Below are positions 58,249 through 64,000 of a stretch of 64,000 bases of DNA, piece after piece. This stretch comes from Tessaracoccus flavescens (GTDB taxonomy: Bacteria; Actinomycetota; Actinomycetes; Propionibacteriales; Propionibacteriaceae), in contig NZ_CP019607.1 in the NCBI RefSeq assembly GCF_001998865.1, forward strand, positions 2,852,001 through 2,916,000, in the 5' to 3' direction. Position 1 is the first letter of the stretch, and every line of letters starts with the position of its first letter. The position numbers and the translations under genes were made by a program. Below the pieces are notes generated by a model. The model searched no databases. It had not been told where the DNA came from and worked only from the letters and a program-made list of their open reading frames with translations.

Positions 58249-59058
58249 TCAGCCGTCGATCTTCTTGCCGCCCTCTTCCCAGGCCTTGGTGGCTGCCTCG
58301 AGGAAGCTCTCGGCCGTCGGCATGATCAGGACGTTGTTGCTCTCATCGGCGAACTGCAGCTTCACGCCGCTGACCAGGTAGGTGGGGGTGCTGCCGATCT
58401 GCTCGGAGTTGAACTTGTCGCCTGCGGCCTTGGTGAAGTCGGCCGTGGCCCTCTCGTCGAACATCTTCTGGAACGTCGCGAGGTCGTCTCCCTCGATGCC
58501 CGCCTGCTTGGCGAAGTCGTCGCGCAGCTGGGTGTTCGGGTAGCCGACGCCCTCGGTGGGCTGGTTGGCGTAGACGACGTCGTGGTACTCGCGGTACTTT
58601 CCCACCTCGTCAGCCGCCGCGGCTGCGATCGCCGCCATGCGGGAGGGGCCGAAGTTGGCCGCGCCGTCGAGGAAGTAGGCGGTGCGGATCTCCGCAGTCA
58701 GCTTGCCCTCGTCGACGAGCTGCTCGACGACCGGACCGTAGCTCTCCTCGAACGCCTTACACGCGGGGCACTGGTAGTCCTCGTACAGCACCAGGTGCGG
58801 CTTCGACTCCTCGGGCTGCTTGCCGCCCAGGAGGATGCCGTACCCGCTCGTCGCGTTGGGTGGGGTCACCTGGTCTTCCGTGATGCCTCGGCCCTTCATG
58901 ATGGCCTGACCGATCACGATCGCCAGCACGACGACCACGACAACGGCGACCACGCCGATGCCTGCGAAAAGAACGCGCTTGTTGCGCTTGCTGCGCTCGT
59001 CCATCTCCTGCTGCTGGCGCAGCGCCGCGCGCTTGCTCAACGACGAGTTGTTGGCCAT
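58249..59058 (-). CDS. membrane-anchored DsbA-like thioredoxin-fold protein (CPAC, middle copy)
   Basis: The 269-residue protein has a basic cytoplasmic tail, a membrane helix (about 29-51) and a DsbA-like domain with C97-P-A-C100 and cis-Pro segment STPTYLVSG. It shares the lead-in TPPNATSGYGILLGGKQP with its neighbours. Probable role: an oxidoreductase for exported proteins, with the CPAC dipeptide suggesting a redox potential different from that of the CPPC copy. It is spaced 25 bp from the downstream copy and about 150 bp from the upstream one. Confidence 0.87.
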   Translation of the reverse strand: MANNSSLSKRAALRQQQEMDERSKRNKRVLFAGIGVVAVVVVVVLAIVIGQAIMKGRGITEDQVTPPNATSGYGILLGGKQPEESKPHLVLYEDYQCPACKAFEESYGPVVEQLVDEGKLTAEIRTAYFLDGAANFGPSRMAAIAAAAADEVGKYREYHDVVYANQPTEGVGYPNTQLRDDFAKQAGIEGDDLATFQKMFDERATADFTKAAGDKFNSEQIGSTPTYLVSGVKLQFADESNNVLIMPTAESFLEAATKAWEEGGKKIDG

Positions 59059-59205
59059 GGGTCGGGTACTCCTTGTGATGCTGGCGTGGGGTGCCCAGAC
59101 CGGCTGGACGTGCCCATCCTAACCGTCGGACCAAAGAGATCCCACATTCAACTATCTCGCCGGGCGGTGAAGGTGCGCGCCGCCGCCCTGTCAGGTCCAG
59201 TCCCG

Positions 59206-59952
59206 TCAGGCAGCGTCCCTGACCGCGGCCAGGAACTCCTCCGGCGTGGCGCCGATGGTGGCGAGGTCGAGCTTGGTCTCTCCGACCAGGTAGGTCGGAG
59301 TGCTGGAGACCCCCGCCGCCTCGAGCGACCCGTCTGCCTCGTCCGTGAAGTCGTTGAAGGCCACCTCGTCGAACAGCGCCTGGAACCGGGTCAGCTCCTC
59401 GCCCTCCATGCCGATCTGGGCAGGGAGCGTCTCGCGCAGGAACTCGTCGGTGAACCCCGTCTGTTGTGAAGCGAACAGGCCGGCGTGATACGCGTCGAAG
59501 CGGCCGACACTGTCGGCGGCGGCTGCCGCGACGGCGGCCTTCTTGGACGGACCCATGGTCGCGGCGCCGTCCTTGAAGTGGGCCTGTCGCACCTCAGCGG
59601 TCATGCTGCCGTCCGACACCAGGGTGAGGATGGTCGAGCCGAAGACCGACTCGGCATCTGCGCAGGCAGGGCAGAGGTAGTCGCCGTACATGACGAGGTG
59701 GGGCACGCCGTCGCTCGGCTGCTTCCCGCCGACCAGGATGCCGTGCCCGGCCGTCGCGTTGGGCGGCCGCTGCTGATCCTCGGAGATCTTCGCTCCGGAG
59801 AGTGCCTGGATAAGCACCACCGCAACGATCACGACCACGACGACCGCGACGGTGACCACCGAGGCGATCGTGATGCGCTTCGTGCGGCGCGCCCGCTCCT
59901 CGGCCTCCTGTAGCCTGCGTAGCGCCTCGCGTCGGCTGCCGCTCGATGCCAT
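59206..59952 (-). CDS. membrane-anchored DsbA-like thioredoxin-fold protein (CPAC, first copy)
   Basis: The 248-residue protein has a basic cytoplasmic helix rich in Arg (about 5-25), a Val-rich membrane helix (27-49), and a DsbA-like domain with C94-P-A-C97 and STPTYLVGE. ATG 59952 is chosen because AGGAG precedes it by 5 nt and all paralogues begin with a similar basic tail; the frame is open 24 codons upstream. It is divergent from folC with 108 bp between. Confidence 0.87.
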   Translation of the reverse strand: MASSGSRREALRRLQEAEERARRTKRITIASVVTVAVVVVVIVAVVLIQALSGAKISEDQQRPPNATAGHGILVGGKQPSDGVPHLVMYGDYLCPACADAESVFGSTILTLVSDGSMTAEVRQAHFKDGAATMGPSKKAAVAAAAADSVGRFDAYHAGLFASQQTGFTDEFLRETLPAQIGMEGEELTRFQALFDEVAFNDFTDEADGSLEAAGVSSTPTYLVGETKLDLATIGATPEEFLAAVRDAA

Positions 59953-60060
59953 CGGGTCTCCTGTGACTGTCGGCCTTGGCTTGCCGTTCAGCGTAGTTGG
60001 GCGCCCGAGGCGCGGAGCAGGCACCCGCGGTTAAGCCGTCGCTTGTACGCTGAGGGCACC

Positions 60061-61395
60061 ATGAGTCATTCCACACACGCCGAACTGACGGCAGCCCTGA
60101 CGTCCCGGTGGCCCGAGCACCGGATCGCGCCGAGCTTGACGCGGATCGCCGCGCTGATGGATCTGCTCGGCGATCCGCAGAATGCGGTGCCGGTCATCCA
60201 GATCGCAGGCACCAACGGCAAGGGCAGCACCGCGATCATGATCGACACGGTTCTCCGGGCCGCGGGGCTGCGGGTCGGCAGGTTCGCCAGCCCGCACCTC
60301 AGCGACGTGCGCGAGCGCATCGTCATCGACGGGGAGCCGATCAGCGAGGAGCGCTTCGACGAGGTCTGGGCCGACATCGAGCCCTACGTCGCCATGGTCG
60401 ACGAGCAGAAGCTCGACGGCGTCGACATGACCTTCTTCGAGGTGCTCACCGGCATGGCCTACGCCGCCTTCGCCGACGCGCCGGTCGACGTCATCGTGAT
60501 GGAGGTCGGGCTCGGCGGACGGTGGGACGCGACAAGCGTCGCCGACGCGACGGTCGCCGTCGTGACACCCATCGGGCTGGACCACACCCACATCCTCGGC
60601 AAGACCGTCGCCGAGATCGCCGCGGAGAAGGCGGGGATCATCAAGCAGGGCTCGACCGCGGTGCTCGCAGGTCAGGATCCGGCCGCCGCCCGCATCCTGC
60701 TCGAGCGCGCGGTTGAGGTCGGTGCCCCGGTCAAGGCCGAGGGCCCCGACTTCGGCGTCATCGACCGCCAGCTGGCCGTAGGCGGCCAGCTGCTGCGCCT
60801 CGAGACGGCGGGCGGACCGGTCGGCGACGTGTTCCTGCCGTTGTTCGGTGAGCACATGGCCCGTAACGCCGCCCTCGCCGTGGCCGCCGTCGAGGCGTTC
60901 CTCGGCTCGCAGCCGCTCAACCCGGAGATCATCGTGGAGGGACTCGGTGCAGTCGAGGCCCCCGCACGGATGGAGCTGGTGCGCACCTCGCCGCCCATCG
61001 TGGTCGACACCGCCCACAACCCGCAGGCCGCACGGGCCACGATCGACACGCTCACCGAGAGCTACGACTTCGACCCCGTCATCGGCGTGGTCGCGATGAT
61101 GCAGGACAAGGACGCCGAGCAGGTGCTCGAGATCTTCTCCGAGAAGATGGACCAGATCGTCATCACGAAGGTCTCCTCGACCCCGCGCGCCCGTCCCGTC
61201 GACGAGCTGGCGACGCTGGCCGAGACGATCTGGTCCTCACACCAGGTCCATCGCGCCGCCACGATGGCCGAGGCGCTCGACCTGGCCGTCATGCTCGCCG
61301 ACACCTCCAGCACCCAGGCGGGCGTGCTCGTGGCCGGATCCGTCATCGCTGCGGGCGAGGCACGCGACCTGCTCAAGAAGGAGAACGACGAGTGA
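60061..61395 (+). CDS. folC: folylpolyglutamate / dihydrofolate synthase
   Basis: A 444-residue Mur-ligase-family enzyme adding glutamate to folates. The P-loop IAGTNGKGST is at about 47-56, followed by SPHLSDVRERI and the C-terminal HNPQAARATIDTL. ATG 60061 has GAGGG ahead of it and gives the usual length. It starts the coupled run folC, DUF4233, ndk, CPBP, in the same order as in many actinobacteria. Confidence 0.94.
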   Translation: MSHSTHAELTAALTSRWPEHRIAPSLTRIAALMDLLGDPQNAVPVIQIAGTNGKGSTAIMIDTVLRAAGLRVGRFASPHLSDVRERIVIDGEPISEERFDEVWADIEPYVAMVDEQKLDGVDMTFFEVLTGMAYAAFADAPVDVIVMEVGLGGRWDATSVADATVAVVTPIGLDHTHILGKTVAEIAAEKAGIIKQGSTAVLAGQDPAAARILLERAVEVGAPVKAEGPDFGVIDRQLAVGGQLLRLETAGGPVGDVFLPLFGEHMARNAALAVAAVEAFLGSQPLNPEIIVEGLGAVEAPARMELVRTSPPIVVDTAHNPQAARATIDTLTESYDFDPVIGVVAMMQDKDAEQVLEIFSEKMDQIVITKVSSTPRARPVDELATLAETIWSSHQVHRAATMAEALDLAVMLADTSSTQAGVLVAGSVIAAGEARDLLKKENDE

Positions 61396-61745
61396 GCCTC
61401 GACCCGTCGAACCCGATGCGTTCGGCCGCCATGGCGACGCTCGTGATGCAGGTCATCGTGATCTGGCTCGGCTACATCGGCATGGTCCAGGTGGAGGCCT
61501 GGAACCTCCCGACGGCGGCGGCCGTGTGCGCAGTCGCGAGCGTGCTCTGCCTGGTCGGCGCCGCGGGTCTGCGCCACCGGTGGGGTTACTACGTGGGCTG
61601 GCTGGCGCAGGTCGCGACCATTGCGCTGGGGCTGTTCACGCCATGGATGTATGCCATGGGTATCATCTTCGCGTTGATCTGGGTGACCTGCGTCGTGCTA
61701 GGCCGGCGCATCGAAGCCCACCGCCGAGAGGGAAGCGCTCAATGA
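61392..61745 (+). CDS. DUF4233 membrane protein
   Basis: The 117-residue protein has four membrane helices (about 15-33, 40-58, 65-84 and 86-104) and matches the small DUF4233 family that stands between folC and ndk in actinobacteria. GTG 61392 overlaps the folC stop and its own stop overlaps the ndk ATG, so it is tightly coupled. Function unknown. Confidence 0.85.
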   Translation: MSLDPSNPMRSAAMATLVMQVIVIWLGYIGMVQVEAWNLPTAAAVCAVASVLCLVGAAGLRHRWGYYVGWLAQVATIALGLFTPWMYAMGIIFALIWVTCVVLGRRIEAHRREGSAQ

Positions 61746-62149
61746 CCGCGCGCACATTCGTCATCATCAAGCCGGACGCCGTCGCCGCCGGGCACGTGGG
61801 GGACATCCTCACCCGCTACGAGCAGGCCGGTCTGCGCATCGTCACCATGGACATGCGAACCATCACACCGGAGTTCGCCGAACGCCACTACGCAGAACAC
61901 GTCGGGCGCGACTACTACCCGGCGCTCAGCGAGTTCATGACGTCTGGACCGCTGGTCGCCGTGGTGCTCGAGGGCGAGGACGTCATCGCGCGCGTCCGTG
62001 CGCTGCACGGGGCGACCGACCCGACGAAGGCCGACCCGGGCACCATCCGGGCCGACTACGCCGAGTCCACACGCCACAACGCCGTACACGCGTCCGACTC
62101 GCCCGAGTCGGCCGCCTCCGAGATCGCCCTCTGGTACCCGGACCTGTGA
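61742..62149 (+). CDS. ndk: nucleoside diphosphate kinase
   Basis: A 135-residue enzyme transferring the gamma phosphate between nucleotides. The catalytic His116 is in NAVHASDS, with FVIIKPDAV at the start and the Kpn-loop region FMTSGPLVA. ATG 61742 overlaps the DUF4233 stop (ATGA). The last codon region overlaps the GTG of the next gene. Confidence 0.95.
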   Translation: MTARTFVIIKPDAVAAGHVGDILTRYEQAGLRIVTMDMRTITPEFAERHYAEHVGRDYYPALSEFMTSGPLVAVVLEGEDVIARVRALHGATDPTKADPGTIRADYAESTRHNAVHASDSPESAASEIALWYPDL

Positions 62150-63357
62150 CCGACGACTCAGACCCGGGCCGCTTGCTCCCCGGCCCGGACGTGGACGAGG
62201 TTGGCCCGCCCGTCGAGCCACGCCGCGCGACGCCCGAGCCACTGTCCGAGTGGGAGCGCGAGCGATCCGCCTGGCCACCTCCACCCGTGCCGCCGCATCA
62301 GTCACCGGCTCAGTGGGGGCCGCCGAGCCCCCCGCAGTGGACGCCTCCCACCCAGGCGAGCTGGGGGCCACCGCCGGGGCCGGGCGCCGCTCAGAGCTGG
62401 CCGGCGCCGGGACCCGGTCGCGTGCAGGAGCCTGTCCTGCCCGTCCAGCAGACCAGGTATCCGCAGTTCTGGCGGGCCCCTGGACTGCTGCCGTGGATGT
62501 CCATCGTCGCCACACTGCTGCTCGGGGGAGCGTTCATCGCGCTCTCCACCGTCACGGTGTTGGTCGCCCTGTCCCTCGACGGGTTCCCGACGATGGAGGA
62601 GCTCGAGGCGCTCACCCAGGGATCACTCACGCCCGAGGTCGTGTTCGCCAACAGCCTGGGAATCGCGCTCGTCCTGCCCTGCGCCTTCCTCATCGTGCGG
62701 CTGTGCCGCCAACGACCCGGGTTCCTGTCATCGGTGGTCGGCCGGTTCCGCTGGGGCTTCTTCTGGAAGGCGGTGGGGGTCACCGCCGCAGTGTTCGCCG
62801 TGCACACCACCGTCTCCATCCTGATCGACGGCCCAGAGTCGCTCGGCCTCGCGGTGCGTGACTACACGTGGTGGCTGCTAGTGGGCCTGATGCTGGTCAC
62901 GCCGTTCCAGGCAGCGGCAGAGGAGTACATGCTACGCGGCCTCGTGTTCCGCACGGTCGGCTCATGGTTCGCCGCGCCGATGGTCGCGGCGCTGGTCGGC
63001 GGGCTGGTCAACACGCTCATCTTCATGGGTCTGCACGCGTCGACGGACGTGTGGCTCAACGTCGTCTACTTCTCCATGGGCGCCATCGCAAGTTGGCTCG
63101 TGTGGCGCACCGGCGGGCTCGAGGGCGCCGTCGCGATCCACGTGGTCAACAACATGATCGGCATGGCGCTGCTCCCGTTCCAGGACATGGAGGCCCAGTT
63201 CGACCGGTCATCGGGCGTCGGCGGCCCGGAGCTCCTGCTCCAGGTGCTCACGATGCTGCTGGCCGGCCTGCTGATCGCCTGGCTCGCGAAACGGTCCGGG
63301 CTTGCCGCGACGGGTCCCGTCGGCGCGGCGGAACGCGACGACGCGTCGCGAACCTAG
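62146..63357 (+). CDS. CPBP-family intramembrane metalloprotease
   Basis: The 403-residue protein has a Pro/Gly-rich cytoplasmic tail (about 1-110) and about eight membrane helices. The three CPBP (Abi) motifs are present: EEYMLRGLVFR (EExxxR, about 258-268), the histidine of FMGLHAST, and HVVNNMIG. These glutamic-type/CAAX-like proteases cleave within the membrane; substrates are unknown. The GTG overlaps the ndk stop by 4 bp (GTGA). Confidence 0.85.
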   Translation: MTDDSDPGRLLPGPDVDEVGPPVEPRRATPEPLSEWERERSAWPPPPVPPHQSPAQWGPPSPPQWTPPTQASWGPPPGPGAAQSWPAPGPGRVQEPVLPVQQTRYPQFWRAPGLLPWMSIVATLLLGGAFIALSTVTVLVALSLDGFPTMEELEALTQGSLTPEVVFANSLGIALVLPCAFLIVRLCRQRPGFLSSVVGRFRWGFFWKAVGVTAAVFAVHTTVSILIDGPESLGLAVRDYTWWLLVGLMLVTPFQAAAEEYMLRGLVFRTVGSWFAAPMVAALVGGLVNTLIFMGLHASTDVWLNVVYFSMGAIASWLVWRTGGLEGAVAIHVVNNMIGMALLPFQDMEAQFDRSSGVGGPELLLQVLTMLLAGLLIAWLAKRSGLAATGPVGAAERDDASRT

Positions 63358-63393
63358 GGATTCGGGGCGGCGACCGTTATTCTGGGCGGCGCT

Positions 63394-64000
63394 ATGACTA
63401 CCACGCCAGCGCTCCCAGCACACTCCGTCTTCGACCGGCTCGAGCCGCTGCTCGCCCAGGTGAGCAAGCCGATCCAGTACGTCGGCGGAGAGCACAACTC
63501 CGTCGTCAAGGACTGGGACTCGGTCCCGGTGCGCTGGTGCCTGTCCTACCCGGACGCCTACGAGGTCGGCCAGCCCAACCAGGGCGTCGCCATCCTCTAC
63601 GAGGTGCTCAACGAGCGCGACTGGATCCTCGCCGAGCGCACCTACTCGGTGTGGCCCGACATGGAGGAGCAGATGCGCTCCCACCAGATCCCGCAGTTCA
63701 CGCTCGACGCGCACCGCCCCGTCGGCCTGTTCGACGTGCTCGGGGTGTCCTTCTCCACCGAGCTCGGCTACACCAACCTGCTCAACCTGATCGACCTGTC
63801 GCAGCTCACGCTGCACGCCGCCGACCGTGGTGAGGACGAGCCGATCGTCGTCGCGGGAGGGCATGCCGCGTTCAACCCCGAGCCGATCGCCGACTTCATC
63901 GACGTCGCGGTGCTCGGCGACGGTGAGGAGGCCTCGCTGCTGATCTCGGACATCATCCGGGAGTGGAAGGAGGACGGCCGCGAGGGCGGACGCGACGGGC
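63394..64000 (+). CDS. B12-binding-type radical SAM protein (TIGR03960-like), 3' end outside window
   Basis: The frame runs from ATG 63394 past the right edge; 202 residues are visible. They match the N-terminal half of the TIGR03960 family: SVFDRLEPLLAQVSKPIQYVGGE, RWCLSYPDAYEVGQPNQG and FSTELGYTNLLNLIDLSQ, followed by VVAGGHAAFNPEPIADFID with its cobalamin-binding-like fold. The radical SAM CxxxCxxC motif would lie beyond the edge. In actinobacteria this gene usually precedes a DUF2344 protein and an RNase E/G gene. TATTCT at 63378 is a -10 candidate. Confidence 0.85.
   Translation, partial: MTTTPALPAHSVFDRLEPLLAQVSKPIQYVGGEHNSVVKDWDSVPVRWCLSYPDAYEVGQPNQGVAILYEVLNERDWILAERTYSVWPDMEEQMRSHQIPQFTLDAHRPVGLFDVLGVSFSTELGYTNLLNLIDLSQLTLHAADRGEDEPIVVAGGHAAFNPEPIADFIDVAVLGDGEEASLLISDIIREWKEDGREGGRDG

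Overview
The window is about 64 kb of chromosomal DNA from a high-GC Gram-positive bacterium of the phylum Actinomycetota. Pointers are the paired clpP1/clpP2 followed by clpX, the lhr-nei2 pair, the rpiB-nei1 pair, folC-DUF4233-ndk, a DUF222/HNH (13E12-type) protein, a tricorn core protease, and many starts that sit 5-8 nt after a TAnnnT -10 hexamer (leaderless transcripts). A member of Propionibacteriaceae or a relative is my best guess, from gene content only. I see no CRISPR array, insertion sequence, phage genes, rRNA or replication origin.

Left part (1-11.9 kb): the end of one and the whole of a second dynamin-like membrane GTPase, the ABC-F translation factor EttA, a small membrane protein, a SigE-family ECF sigma factor with its membrane-anchored partner and a likely autoregulated promoter, a large FAD/Fe-S oxidoreductase of the D-lactate/glycolate type with a MarR regulator, and a long-chain acyl-CoA synthetase abutting a double-hotdog thioesterase.

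Middle part (11.9-34.6 kb): the most unusual segment is 11.86-16.07 kb. A translationally coupled operon (BON-OmpA-like envelope protein, membrane-anchored coiled-coil protein, tandem ABC ATPase with a degenerate second half and no permease) diverges from a Roadblock/LC7 protein and a protoglobin. Then follow nei2 and lhr, gnd, the short pyrR-pyrB-pyrC operon, an MFS exporter, pepN, ligA, rpiB, a DUF1707 membrane protein and nei1. A probable 43-codon gene lies antisense behind rpiB.

Accessory block (34.6-43.8 kb): beta-phosphoglucomutase plus a GH65 disaccharide phosphorylase and a coupled protein of unknown function, a decayed sialidase-like gene, a VOC protein, two lipoproteins, and a DUF222/HNH gene with a LexA-type box over its promoter, next to about 530 bp without recognisable genes.

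Right part (43.9-64 kb): tRNA-Pro(UGG) and tRNA-Gly(UCC), a patatin-like lipase, the protein quality-control set tig, clpP1, clpP2 (behind a ClgR-type box) and clpX with an AI-2E family permease between, tricorn protease, then valS, three membrane-anchored DsbA-like proteins in tandem, and folC, DUF4233, ndk, a CPBP protease and the start of a radical-SAM gene. All function calls come from reading motifs and gene order; no database search was possible.
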